Assembly (NCBI GenBank): GCA_945898725.1
Contig: CAMDIK010000004.1
Span: forward strand, 39,685-103,684
From: Rickettsia typhi
GTDB lineage: Bacteria; Pseudomonadota; Alphaproteobacteria; Rickettsiales; Deianiraeaceae
Direction of reading: 5' to 3'
Length of the DNA stretch: 64,000 nt
Below the pieces are notes generated by a model, which saw only the letters and a program-made list of their open reading frames with translations, was not told the origin of the DNA and did no database searches. This document shows, in pieces, positions 32,668-42,106 of this stretch (its first letter is position 1; every line of letters begins with the position of its first letter). Both the position numbers and the translations under genes were made by a program.

Positions 32668-35600
32668 ATGTCGGATGTTTTCTTAAATTCTAGTAGTCAA
32701 CAGCATCAAAAGATGACTTTTTCATCTATTATGCTTGGTGTTGCTAGTCCAGATGAAATTTTAGCGAATTCAAGCGGTGAGGTTAGAACTCACGAGACTA
32801 TTAATTATCGCACTTTTAAACCCGAAAGAGATGGGCTTTTTTGTGCGAAAATTTTTGGACCTATAAAGGATTATGAATGTTTGTGTGGCAAATATCGCAG
32901 AATTAAATATAAGGGTATAGTATGCGATAAATGCGAGGTTATGGTAACTTTATCTAAAGTTCGTCGCGAGAGAATGGGGCATATTGATCTTGTTACCCCT
33001 GTCGTGCATACCTGGTTTTTACGCTCTCAACCTTCTAGAATTGCAACCATACTTGGTACTATGATGAAAGATGTTGACAGGGTGGCAAATTACCAGGCTT
33101 ACATTGTAATCGATTCTGGAAGTAGTACTCTTTCCAAGTTTGAGGTTTTGTCCGATGATGAATATTTTACTTTTATTGACCAATTTGGTGATAATGTAGC
33201 GAAATTTGGTACCGGCGGAGAGGGAATTAGAGAGGCTTTGATATCAATTGAAATCGATGAAGAAGTGGAAAAAATGCACATTTTATTACAGTCTACAAAA
33301 TCTGTTAGTAAAATTAAAAGTATAGAAAAACGCCTAAATTTGTTTAAAGATTTTCAAAAATCTGGGAATAAGCCAGAATGGATGGTTTTAACCAGAATTT
33401 CTGTGTTACCACCTGATTTAAGACCGCTTGTTATGCTTGATGGTGGTAAATTTGCTTCATCAGATCTTAATGAGCTCTATAGGCGTGTTATTAATAGAAA
33501 TAATAGATTGAGGCGTTTGGTTGCAATTGGCGCACCTGAAATGATTATCAAAAATGAGAAAAGAATGCTTCAGTCATCGGTCGACGACTTGATTATGGGC
33601 GGCGCTGCTACGAAAATGAAGTATGCGAATTCAATGAAATCTCCAAGATCTTTGAGTGATGGCTTGAAGGGAAAAAATGGGCGTTTTAGACAGAACTTGC
33701 TTGGAAAAAGAGTGGATTATTCCGGTAGATCGGTAATTACTGTTGGTCCAAATTTAAAGTTACATGAATGCGGTATACCAAAAACAATGGCTCTTGAGCT
33801 TTTTAAGCCTTTCATATTCTCAAAATTGATGATGTATGGAATGGTTGGGTCAATCAAAATTGCAAAAAGACTTGTAGAATCAGGAACTCCAGAGGTCATT
33901 GAGGTCTTGGAAAGTATTGTAAAAGAATACGTTGTGTTGTTAAATCGTGCCCCTACGCTGCATAGACTTGGTATTCAAGCATTTGAAGTAAGATTGATTG
34001 AGGGTAAAGCTATACAATTGCACCCGTTGGTGTGTAAGGCATTTAATGCCGATTTTGATGGAGATCAGATGGCTGTTCACGTTCCAATTTCCATAGAATC
34101 TCAGCTTGAAGCTAGGGTTTTAATGCTATCTTCGAACAATATTTTAAGCCCCGCAGATGGTTCACCTGTTATTACGCCAACAAAAGATATAGTACTTGGA
34201 CTGTACTATGCAACTTCAATATTCGAAAGTGATTCCGGCTCCGGAATGGTGTTTGACTCGTTTGACGATTTAAGAACGGCTATTCAGTCTGGCGCAATTA
34301 CTTATAATTCAAAAATATTATTTAAGTTAAAATATTCCAATCATTTGGTAGAAACTTGCGCTGGTAGGTTGTTTGTGTACGAAGTTGCATCGCCTGATCA
34401 GCAAGTGGATTTCACCTTATTCAATCAGGTAATAACCTCAAAAATCATGTCAAAAATCGTACTTTCTGTATTTGATACTCTGGGTCAAAAAGCTACAGTT
34501 GTGTTCTGTGATAAAGTAATGGCAATTGGCTTTAAAATGTGCACTGTTTCTGGTGTTTCATTTGGAAAAAATGATATTATCATTCCGCGCATCAAAAATG
34601 AGCTGGTTGAGGCAAGTTTTGGTGTGGTTAAAGATGCGGATGACCAATATAGGGCGGGTTATATTACCAAAAAAGAGCGATATAATCTAGTTACCGATGA
34701 ATGGGCAAAATGCGCCGACGAGGTAACGAAGCACATGATGGTGGATATTGCGCAAGGAAAAGATACGCGTGATGTGAATTCTGTGTTTATGATGATTGAC
34801 TCTGGAGCCAGAGGTTCTCAGGTGCAATTAAGGCAAATGGCAGCGATGCGTGGATTGATGGTAAAACCTTCGGGAGAGGTTATTGAAAATCCTATTATTT
34901 CAAATTTCAAGGAAGGTTTGAGTGTAATTGAATATTTTAATTCAACACATGGTTCGCGTAAGGGTGTTGCGGATACGGCTCTTAGAACCGCCGATGCTGG
35001 ATATCTAACTAGAAGACTTGTTGATGTTGCGCAAAATTATGTCATTACGGAGTACGATTGTGGAACTATGGACGGCTTGTTTTTTAAACCTGTAGTTGTG
35101 GATGGAAAGTTGATTGAAAGTTTATCTTCAATGCTATTTGGTAGGGTTTTGGCGGAAGATTTGGTGCGTGACGGCGATGTTGTGCTTCCAAGAAATACTG
35201 TAATATCTGCGGAAAATGCTGATATAATCGATAAATTTCCTATAGTAAAAGTGCGTTCTGTTGCAAAATGTGAGACTTTTAATGGCGTGTGTGCTATGTG
35301 TTATGGCTTGGACATATCCAAGAGAAATATAGTTTCTACTGGAGAGGCGGTAGGTATTGTTGCTGCTCAATCAATTGGCGAACCTGGTACGCAGCTTACT
35401 TTAAGAACTTTCCAAATTGGCGGTGTATCTTTGAGATCTGCTAGTGGAAATGTTGTAATTGCATCTGAAGATGGCGTGGTTGATACATCTCATATATCCA
35501 CTGTTGTTACTGATAGTAAAGATTTGATATCAATTAGCGGAAATGGTAAAATATTTGTCAAAGACTCTGACGGCAGGGCGGTTTCTGAATATAATATACC

Positions 35601-36729
35601 TTATGGTTCAAATGTTTTGGTAAAACATGGCAGCAAAATCAAGGTTGGAGATAAAATTTCAACTTGTGATAGTTATGTAACACCCGTTATATCTGAATAC
35701 AATGGGTACGTAAAGTTTGTGGATATGATTCCAGGCGCTTCTTACAGGGAAAATCTTGACGATTTAACCGGTATGTCAAATAAAGTAGTGACAGACTGGA
35801 TGCAAAAGTATAAATATTTATTACCAAGGCTTGCAATTGTTGATAAAAATGGCAATCCTGTTCTAAATGATATGGGGAGGGAAGTGTTTTATTTATTGCC
35901 ACAAGGCACTGTAATATCCGTGAATGACGGAGATGAGGTGAGGGTTGGTATGAATTTAGCACGTATACAGCGCGAAAGCTATTCCGTTGGCGATATTACT
36001 GGCGGTCTTCCAATCGTAGAAAGTGTATTCGAAGCTAGAATTCCATCTAAACCTGCCATTATATCACCTTCTGACGGTATTGTTGCAATTGACTATTCTC
36101 AAAAGTTGAAGGTTAAAATTTCAATCATACCAAGTGATTCTACCAAGAATACCCTTGAATATTTTGTAAAAAAAGACCGTAAAATTAAAGTTAACGATGG
36201 ATCTAGGGTGGAAAAGGGGGATATTATAGTTGATGGAAATATAGATATACACGACGTATTACACTCAAGTGGAACCGATGAAGCAATTCACGCAATTCTT
36301 AATAAAATTCAATCTGTGTATAAGCTACAGGGAATGAAAATTGACAATAAGCATATTGAACTCATTACCCGCGGAATGCTTGGAAAGGTCTCTATTCTTG
36401 ATGGTGGCGATTCTGGTTTTGGCGAGGGGGATGTTGTAACTTATGACGTTATTAGAAAATTAAATGCTGAATTATCCGCTGTTGGCAAAAGCCCTGCACA
36501 GTTTAATCGTATATTACTTGGTATTACAAAAGCATCTATCGCTACTGATTCCTTTATATCCGCTGCCGCATTCCAGGAAGTGGTAAAAGTTCTTGTGTCT
36601 GCTGCAGTTTCTGGTAAGAAGGATAATCTAATAGGTTGTAAGGAAAATGTAATCGTTGGAAGGCTAATTCCTGCGGGAACGGGTTTGATAACAAACAAAC
36701 TTTCTGATTCTAATTATGATAATGCGTAG
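32668..36729 (+). CDS. rpoC: DNA-directed RNA polymerase beta' subunit
   Basis: 1353 residues. N-terminal zinc finger [21 protein letters not shown] (ends CLCGKYR and VCDKCEV) near 71-90, the catalytic NADFDGDQM near 462, the second zinc site with [13 protein letters not shown] near 870, and the bridge/trigger-helix region [16 protein letters not shown] near 910. The C-terminus overlaps the adenylate kinase-like gene by 8-14 bp, so that gene is read from the same transcript. Confidence 0.98.
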   Translation: MSDVFLNSSSQQHQKMTFSSIMLGVASPDEILANSSGEVRTHETINYRTFKPERDGLFCAKIFGPIKDYECLCGKYRRIKYKGIVCDKCEVMVTLSKVRRERMGHIDLVTPVVHTWFLRSQPSRIATILGTMMKDVDRVANYQAYIVIDSGSSTLSKFEVLSDDEYFTFIDQFGDNVAKFGTGGEGIREALISIEIDEEVEKMHILLQSTKSVSKIKSIEKRLNLFKDFQKSGNKPEWMVLTRISVLPPDLRPLVMLDGGKFASSDLNELYRRVINRNNRLRRLVAIGAPEMIIKNEKRMLQSSVDDLIMGGAATKMKYANSMKSPRSLSDGLKGKNGRFRQNLLGKRVDYSGRSVITVGPNLKLHECGIPKTMALELFKPFIFSKLMMYGMVGSIKIAKRLVESGTPEVIEVLESIVKEYVVLLNRAPTLHRLGIQAFEVRLIEGKAIQLHPLVCKAFNADFDGDQMAVHVPISIESQLEARVLMLSSNNILSPADGSPVITPTKDIVLGLYYATSIFESDSGSGMVFDSFDDLRTAIQSGAITYNSKILFKLKYSNHLVETCAGRLFVYEVASPDQQVDFTLFNQVITSKIMSKIVLSVFDTLGQKATVVFCDKVMAIGFKMCTVSGVSFGKNDIIIPRIKNELVEASFGVVKDADDQYRAGYITKKERYNLVTDEWAKCADEVTKHMMVDIAQGKDTRDVNSVFMMIDSGARGSQVQLRQMAAMRGLMVKPSGEVIENPIISNFKEGLSVIEYFNSTHGSRKGVADTALRTADAGYLTRRLVDVAQNYVITEYDCGTMDGLFFKPVVVDGKLIESLSSMLFGRVLAEDLVRDGDVVLPRNTVISAENADIIDKFPIVKVRSVAKCETFNGVCAMCYGLDISKRNIVSTGEAVGIVAAQSIGEPGTQLTLRTFQIGGVSLRSASGNVVIASEDGVVDTSHISTVVTDSKDLISISGNGKIFVKDSDGRAVSEYNIPYGSNVLVKHGSKIKVGDKISTCDSYVTPVISEYNGYVKFVDMIPGASYRENLDDLTGMSNKVVTDWMQKYKYLLPRLAIVDKNGNPVLNDMGREVFYLLPQGTVISVNDGDEVRVGMNLARIQRESYSVGDITGGLPIVESVFEARIPSKPAIISPSDGIVAIDYSQKLKVKISIIPSDSTKNTLEYFVKKDRKIKVNDGSRVEKGDIIVDGNIDIHDVLHSSGTDEAIHAILNKIQSVYKLQGMKIDNKHIELITRGMLGKVSILDGGDSGFGEGDVVTYDVIRKLNAELSAVGKSPAQFNRILLGITKASIATDSFISAAAFQEVVKVLVSAAVSGKKDNLIGCKENVIVGRLIPAGTGLITNKLSDSNYDNA

Positions 36730-37354
36730 ATTCTACCTCAGTATACTATTTCTAGTTATATTATTTTGCTCAATATCCACATTGTGTATTGCAAACTCCG
36801 GTTTGCCTGGGGTTGTAATATTGGTAGGTCCACCGTTATCTGGAAAGGGGTATTTAGCGGATAAATTGGTTACCAGTGGCAAATTTCAACACTTATCCGT
36901 GGGTGAGTTATTGCGTAAAAAGTCAGCTGGAAATCCTAAAGCCGCAGAGAATATGCGGTCAGGTAAACTGGTGAATCAAGATTTGGTTAATGACCTGCTA
37001 TCCAAAGAGCTTAAATCTTACAGCGCAAACCCTGGTGGCAAAGTTTTACTTTTAGATGGATATCCAAGAAGTGTAGAGCAGGTGGATTTTTTAGCAAAAA
37101 TGCTGCAAGATTCTGGCGTTACGCTCAAATCCGTAATATATATTAGCTGCCCTGATGAGGTGTTATTCGCAAGACTTGAGGAACGCGCAAAAAAAAGCGG
37201 CAGAGAGGACGATAAAGTGGATGTTGTGCGGGGAAGAGTGGCATTATACCGCTCTACATCTAGTTCAATTTTAGCAAAATATCCAAATAAGGTATCGGAA
37301 TTTTCATGTAAATCTAAAGATTTATATTCTGATGTCTTGAGAACTATAAGTTAG
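36722..37354 (+). CDS. Exported adenylate kinase-like nucleoside monophosphate kinase
   Basis: 210 residues. The N-terminus [20 protein letters not shown] continues to CIANSG, a clear signal peptide (about 1-25), which adenylate kinases normally lack. The kinase domain follows: P-loop GPPLSGKG (consensus GPPGAGKG), LSVGELLRKK, the AMP-site DGYPRSVEQ (DGFPR), and RAKKSGREDDK with the catalytic Arg and Asp residues. The LID zinc insert is absent (short form). The start can be ATG 36716 or 36722; both overlap rpoC. Its place in the rpoC operon and the exonuclease 14 bp downstream make it a conserved-operon gene. Periplasmic, outer-surface or host-directed nucleotide handling is inferred, not shown. 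Confidence 0.8.
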   Translation: MRRFYLSILFLVILFCSISTLCIANSGLPGVVILVGPPLSGKGYLADKLVTSGKFQHLSVGELLRKKSAGNPKAAENMRSGKLVNQDLVNDLLSKELKSYSANPGGKVLLLDGYPRSVEQVDFLAKMLQDSGVTLKSVIYISCPDEVLFARLEERAKKSGREDDKVDVVRGRVALYRSTSSSILAKYPNKVSEFSCKSKDLYSDVLRTIS

Positions 37355-37368
37355 TTATAGAAAAAGCT

Positions 37369-38208
37369 ATGAAATACAAGAGCAAGATTTTGGTTTTTGA
37401 CATAGAAACAACGCCCAATCTTGAAGCTGGAAGAAATTTACTAGATTTAGATTCCTCCTCCGATGATGCAAAGGTTTTGGACATGCTGACAGATTATCAT
37501 ATTAATATTAGCGCTACGGGAAATGATTTTCTAAGACAGCCATTCCACAAAATTGCTTGCATTAGCTATGTCAGCGCGGATATTGTAAATAATGATGGTA
37601 CAAGGTGGTTTAAAATTGAAAATATCAGAACCGCTGGTAATTTAGACAGTTCAGAGGAGGAAATTCTGGGTAATTTTAGCAAATATTGCGCTAAAGAGTC
37701 TCCAAAAATGGTTACATTTAATGGTAAAATGTTCGACCTGCCTGTGATAAAATATAGAAGTATGTATCACGGAATACCAATTCCCTGGTATTACAACTTG
37801 GATGAAATTGCCAAAGACAAATGGTACCAAAGCTATGATAGCAGATATTCCCAGGATAATATTGACCTATTTGATGTGTTTTCCGGGTATCGCGGTGGGG
37901 TGAAAATGTCGGAAGTTTGCGCAGCATTTGGCGTTCCATGCAAGATTGACGCTTCAGGTGCTGGTGTTTATGAGATGATTTTATCAGGAAATTTGCTAAA
38001 AGTGCGTAATTATTGCGAAACTGATGCCCTGGTAACTTTTGTATTATATGTATTGCATTGCCATCACACAGGCGCTATAAACAATGATGGCTATCTTAAA
38101 ACAATGCAAAATTTGTTTGAATTTATTACAAATGGGAAGCAGGTGCACTTGTTGCAGTGGGTTGATTTATGTAAAAATAGTAAAGTTCTGGCTGAATTTT
38201 GTTCATGA
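37369..38208 (+). CDS. 3'-5' exonuclease of the PolB exonuclease-like family
   Basis: 279 residues, DEDDy exonuclease fold as in stand-alone DNA_pol_B_exo2 proteins. Motifs: VFDIETTPN (Exo I, near 9), FNGKMFDLPVI (Exo II, near 119) and YCETDAL (Exo III with Tyr and Asp, near 221). No polymerase domain follows. The substrate is unknown, probably a DNA end or small RNA. Start 14 bp after the kinase-like gene; the stop overlaps the TatB-like gene by ATGA. Confidence 0.85.
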   Translation: MKYKSKILVFDIETTPNLEAGRNLLDLDSSSDDAKVLDMLTDYHINISATGNDFLRQPFHKIACISYVSADIVNNDGTRWFKIENIRTAGNLDSSEEEILGNFSKYCAKESPKMVTFNGKMFDLPVIKYRSMYHGIPIPWYYNLDEIAKDKWYQSYDSRYSQDNIDLFDVFSGYRGGVKMSEVCAAFGVPCKIDASGAGVYEMILSGNLLKVRNYCETDALVTFVLYVLHCHHTGAINNDGYLKTMQNLFEFITNGKQVHLLQWVDLCKNSKVLAEFCS

Positions 38209-38744
38209 TAGGGGTATCTTTTTCTGAAATTTCGGTAATTGTAGTTGTGGCGGCAATTTTTATGAAACCTGCAGATATTTCGCAATTTATTACAAAATCT
38301 CTAATGTGTATTGAGCGACTAAAGGGCGGAATTGCGGGCAAAGTTGAAGAATTTTGTGGCGATTTTAAGCTGGATTTTTATGATCAAGAAATTGCAAAAA
38401 TTGCTCAGACGGGTTATCAGGACAAAATTTTACAAGACTTACTGGAGAGCGAAGATCGGCGTTATTCATCGATGATTATTGATGAATATCTTGCAGGAGA
38501 GGGTGAAACTTGCAGTGCGCAACCAAAAATTGAAAAAAGTAAACACGCTAAACAAGCGGGTGGAATAAGTGAGAATTATGAACTTTTTCCTGAATTTTCT
38601 TTTGTAGTGGAAGATTTTCAGGTGCAAGATATTACAAAGTTGGACACGGCGGTGTTAAGGGTTGAGAAAATTGCCGATATTCGCAGCGAGATTGAGCAAA
38701 AATATCTGGTTTTAAAGCGTAAAATTCGCAAGTATGGCACCTAA
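38205..38744 (+). CDS. TatB-like protein of the twin-arginine translocase
   Basis: 179 residues. The N-terminus MIGVSFSEISVIVVVAAIFM is followed by KPADISQFITKS: one membrane helix with an early Glu, a short hinge with Pro, then an amphipathic helix and a charged tail, the TatB plan (MFDIGFSEL... GPxxLP). Size is close to TatB (about 170). The sequence is divergent, and tatA/tatC are not nearby, so this is a topology-based call. ATG 38205 overlaps the exonuclease stop (ATGA). The last 33 bp overlap the convergent xseA. Confidence 0.5.
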   Translation: MIGVSFSEISVIVVVAAIFMKPADISQFITKSLMCIERLKGGIAGKVEEFCGDFKLDFYDQEIAKIAQTGYQDKILQDLLESEDRRYSSMIIDEYLAGEGETCSAQPKIEKSKHAKQAGGISENYELFPEFSFVVEDFQVQDITKLDTAVLRVEKIADIRSEIEQKYLVLKRKIRKYGT

Positions 38745-40379
38745 AAACACCAGTGTTAATATGGCAATTTTTGCACTGGGCAGTTTTACAAAAAACTGTC
38801 GCACTCCATCTTGCATTTGTATTTTTACCAGCATATTGTTTTGTATTTCAGCAATTTTTGTGATCGCTTTTCCATTTTTGTCGGATAAAATAGCATACCC
38901 GTGTGCCAAAATTTTTACATGGTCACTTCGTTCCAATTTATTTAAAATTTGCGCAAGCTGGTGAGCGCAGTTTTCCATTTTGCTGGTAATTTGCGCATTA
39001 ATTTTTGGTTGTATAACGGCGATTAAATTGCTATATTTGCTGACCAAATGCTCGATATTTATTGTGTTTTTTCTATGCTGATATGCAATATTTTGCCCTG
39101 CAACCGTGAGTTGATTGGTTATATTTATCGCGCGGGTATGTATTTTTTGCATATATTTGTTGATATTTTCTGCAATATTATACTGAATTCGCTCTGCCGA
39201 TATCGGAATTATTGCAATTTTTTGCGCATTATAAGCAACCAGATTATTGATATTTATTTCAAGATTTCTACCAATTAGCAGTATCCATTTTTGCTTATTT
39301 ACAAAGTTATTTTTGCATATATTCCCAATGGTATTATGCGTAGTTTGCAGTGTTTTTGCAGCATAATCTAGGCGCGTATATTCCAGGGTGATGCGGTGTA
39401 GAATAGCATTTTGTGCATCACGAATTTTTTGTCCCAGTACTTGAATTTCATCTGTAAATACAGTCAATTTACCAAAAATTTGCGTTACAAAATATTGACT
39501 TGTGATAATTTTTTGCGAAATATTATTGGCGCATTTTGCACAAAGAATGGAAATTTCCTGCAATATTTGCTCTTTTTTAGAGCCAATACATTCCGCTGCC
39601 GCCGTTGGTGTTGGCGCGCGTAAATCTGCCACAAAATCGCATAAAGTATAGTCAATTTCATGCCCAATTGCGGATATAACGGGTATTTTGGATGCAAATA
39701 CTGCACGCACAAGATTTTCATCATTAAATGCCAATAAATCTTCCACGCTTCCGCCACCTCTGGCAATTATTATAATATCCACCGGCTCTTGTGTGTTAAA
39801 ATATTTAATTCCGCTGATTGCTTGTTGTACTGTAGAATTTCCCTGCACCTGAATGCCATAAAGCAATATTTCCACGGGGAATCTATCTTGCAATATTGCA
39901 GTAATGTCATGAATCACGGCGCCGTGAGGTGAGGTTAAAATCCCTATTTTCCTTGGAAATTTTGGTATATCCTTCTTGTGCTTTGGGTCAAATAAACCTT
40001 CCAAAGCAAGGCGATGCTTTCTTTCTTCTAAAATTGCCATAATCTCCCCCAGCCCTGCGAATTTAATACTTTGAACCTTGATTTGATATTGCGACTGATC
40101 TGCGCGCGAATCGATATTTCCATATACCACAATTTCGAGCCCATCACAGAGATTTACGTTTAAATTTCGGGCAATTCCTGCGAAGCATATTGCTTTTAAA
40201 ACCCCGCCACCATCTTTGATTGAAAAATAACAATGCCCGTTTGGAGACCTGGAAAAGTTGCTAATTTCACCTTTTACCGCTATATATCCGAAGGTTTTTA
40301 TAAGCGTGCCAGCGATTGCAGACGATAAATCTGCAACACTCCAAATTGGAATTTTACCCCTTGAATGTATTGCATTCAT
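38712..40379 (-). CDS. xseA: Exodeoxyribonuclease VII large subunit
   Basis: 555 residues. N-terminal OB domain (about 10-105) with GEISNFSRSPNGHCYFSIKD-type segment (20 residues), then the catalytic core: GILTSPHGAVIHDI, IIIARGGGSVEDLLAFNDE and AIGHEIDYTLCDFVADLRAPTPTAAAE-type region (key residues GHE, D, D, R-P-T). The C-terminal part is a long coiled coil and then ends in a hydrophobic stretch (AILTLVFLGAILANFTL), which is unusual and lies where the gene overlaps the TatB-like gene. xseB is not in the window. Starts 4 bp into the TraT-like gene's end. Confidence 0.95.
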   Translation of the reverse strand: MNAIHSRGKIPIWSVADLSSAIAGTLIKTFGYIAVKGEISNFSRSPNGHCYFSIKDGGGVLKAICFAGIARNLNVNLCDGLEIVVYGNIDSRADQSQYQIKVQSIKFAGLGEIMAILEERKHRLALEGLFDPKHKKDIPKFPRKIGILTSPHGAVIHDITAILQDRFPVEILLYGIQVQGNSTVQQAISGIKYFNTQEPVDIIIIARGGGSVEDLLAFNDENLVRAVFASKIPVISAIGHEIDYTLCDFVADLRAPTPTAAAECIGSKKEQILQEISILCAKCANNISQKIITSQYFVTQIFGKLTVFTDEIQVLGQKIRDAQNAILHRITLEYTRLDYAAKTLQTTHNTIGNICKNNFVNKQKWILLIGRNLEININNLVAYNAQKIAIIPISAERIQYNIAENINKYMQKIHTRAINITNQLTVAGQNIAYQHRKNTINIEHLVSKYSNLIAVIQPKINAQITSKMENCAHQLAQILNKLERSDHVKILAHGYAILSDKNGKAITKIAEIQNNMLVKIQMQDGVRQFFVKLPSAKIAILTLVFLGAILANFTL

Positions 40380-41260
40380 ATACTATTTGCTATACTTTCG
40401 GATAGTTTTTCCACTGCTGTTTTTGCGGCTTCAGGGCTTTTTAGCATAGATTTCTTGATAGTTGTGTAAATTCTTGTGCGATAATGCAACTTGTTGTCAC
40501 TTGTTGAGAAATTTGCCCATCTTACACCGTTATCATCTTGTTTGTGGACGTATTTTTCGTTATACGTTACAATGTTGTTAGTTTTCCGGGTAATTTGCAC
40601 GTCAAGAGTTGCCATGTATGTCACCGGAAGCGTTTGATGTTGCGATGTAAAACTTGCAGTTCCGCCCACCATTCCGCCGATAATTGCCCCAACAGGTGTG
40701 GAATTAAATAACCAAAACCCCGCCAAACCACCAAGAGACATTCCGCTTGCAAAGTCATTTTGTGCAATTTTTGCAATAATACTTGTATTTTCATTTCCCT
40801 TGTTGCTCATATTTGCAATTTTTGCATTTTCAATATCTGTAACGCCAACGGATCCATCCATAATTCCAAATGAATTTTGGTTAATTTCTTTAATGGTTGA
40901 GATGTCTGTGGAGTCGGTATATTGCCAGTATTTATCGATGTTTTCTATTGTAGAATTTGGAATTTGCGCGAAATGGCGAACGTTGCAATGTATTGTTAAA
41001 TCAGCGCTATCGTTGTTGACAATTTTATATTTTCCTGCAAGTTTTTCCTGAATTATGCGTGTAATATTGTTAAATTCTGAATAGGGCGTGGGGTTTTTGC
41101 AGATAATATGCACAGATTTCACCTTATGTAGTTCGGGTATGAAAACTGACGTTGAATTTCGTACTCTTACTTCGGTTTTTCCATGTTGCATAAGATTTAC
41201 AACCGTTCCGCAACCGTTTAACAACAGCAATATACTTATAATATAACAATATTTTAGCAT
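40376..41260 (-). CDS. traT: TraT-family outer-membrane lipoprotein
   Basis: 294 residues. Signal peptide MLKYCYIISILLLLNGCGT with lipobox LNGC. The mature part matches TraT in order: a VRVRNSTSVFIPE beginning (TraT has VKTQMSETIWLEP), a Gly-rich hydrophobic segment near 175-205 (SLGGLAGFWLFNSTPVGAII), a DVQITRKT strand, an HYRTRIYTT segment and the LSESIANSI end (TraT LAKSIANIL). In plasmids TraT gives surface exclusion and serum resistance; here it is chromosomal and no conjugation genes are near. ATG at 41258-41260 is chosen over the TTG at 41272. Confidence 0.8.
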   Translation of the reverse strand: MLKYCYIISILLLLNGCGTVVNLMQHGKTEVRVRNSTSVFIPELHKVKSVHIICKNPTPYSEFNNITRIIQEKLAGKYKIVNNDSADLTIHCNVRHFAQIPNSTIENIDKYWQYTDSTDISTIKEINQNSFGIMDGSVGVTDIENAKIANMSNKGNENTSIIAKIAQNDFASGMSLGGLAGFWLFNSTPVGAIIGGMVGGTASFTSQHQTLPVTYMATLDVQITRKTNNIVTYNEKYVHKQDDNGVRWANFSTSDNKLHYRTRIYTTIKKSMLKSPEAAKTAVEKLSESIANSI

Positions 41261-41280
41261 TATTTTGAACAATGTTATTA

Positions 41281-41310
41281 CTTATAAAAAGTATTTTTAA
41301 TTATTTGCAA
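41281..41310 (-). promoter_or_regulatory. Promoter of the traT-like gene
   Basis: Minus strand TTGCAA (41310-41305), 18-bp spacer, TATAAG (41286-41281), about 20 bp upstream of the ATG. Confidence 0.5.
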
Positions 41311-41316
41311 GTGGAA

Positions 41317-41346
41317 TTGACTTTTATTTTTTTATGTAAATATTTT
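41317..41346 (+). promoter_or_regulatory. Promoter of trhO
   Basis: TTGACT (41317-41322), 18-bp spacer, TATTTT (41341-41346), about 30 bp upstream of the trhO ATG; back to back with the traT promoter. Confidence 0.5.
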
Positions 41347-41377
41347 AGTCTATTGTGCGGTACTTTATTATACAAAT

Positions 41378-42106
41378 ATGCAATTTGTTGTGGCTACTTT
41401 TTATAAAATTTTTGACCTATCTGACGCAGATGCAAAAATTTCGCAGGAGGAAATTCGCACTATTATGCAGCAAAATAACATCAAGGGCACGGTTTTGCTT
41501 GGTGCGCACGAGGGAATTAATGGAACGATTTCCGGCGCCCGCGAGGACGTAAATAAGTTCTATAATTTTACCCAAAATATTAAAGCTGTGGGTGAGTTAG
41601 ATTTCAAAGAAAGCCTGTGCGATTTTAACCCTTTTGACAAAATTAAGGTAAAAGTAAAGAAGGAAATTGTTACAATGCGTGCGGAAGGTTTTGATTTTCT
41701 GGGTAAAAAAGGTAGCTATGTTGACCCTGATCAGTGGGACGCTTTAATTGCTCAAGATGACGTAATTTTGATTGATTCCAGGAATGACTATGAATATCAC
41801 GTTGGCACTTTTGAAAATGCAATTAACCCGGATATTGAGAATTTTCGAGATTTTCCTGCCTGGTTGGAAAAAAATAAAGAGCTGTATAAGGATAAAAAAA
41901 TTGCAACTTTTTGCACGGGTGGAATTCGCTGCGAGAAACTTACCGCTTACATGGCGCAAAACTTGGAAGGAGCACAAGTTTATCATCTAAACGGCGGAAT
42001 ATTGGGATATTTCCTTAAAAATGGGAACAAGAACAAGAAGTGGAAGGGGCATTGTTTTGTTTTTGACAATAGAATTGCCGTTGATGACAATATGAAGCCT
42101 GTTTAA
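41378..42106 (+). CDS. trhO: tRNA uridine(34) hydroxylase, rhodanese family
   Basis: TrhO/YceA-type enzyme that makes 5-hydroxyuridine at the wobble position. 242 residues: N-terminal acylphosphatase-like domain (about 5-100, GTVLLGAHEGINGTISG), rhodanese domain (about 110-225) with active loop CTGGIRCEK and the GSYVDPDQWD segment. ATG 41378 gives the usual start; the ORF in the preceding frame at 41355 is not it. Ends in a 4-bp TTAA overlap with the convergent flavoprotein gene. Confidence 0.93.
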   Translation: MQFVVATFYKIFDLSDADAKISQEEIRTIMQQNNIKGTVLLGAHEGINGTISGAREDVNKFYNFTQNIKAVGELDFKESLCDFNPFDKIKVKVKKEIVTMRAEGFDFLGKKGSYVDPDQWDALIAQDDVILIDSRNDYEYHVGTFENAINPDIENFRDFPAWLEKNKELYKDKKIATFCTGGIRCEKLTAYMAQNLEGAQVYHLNGGILGYFLKNGNKNKKWKGHCFVFDNRIAVDDNMKPV

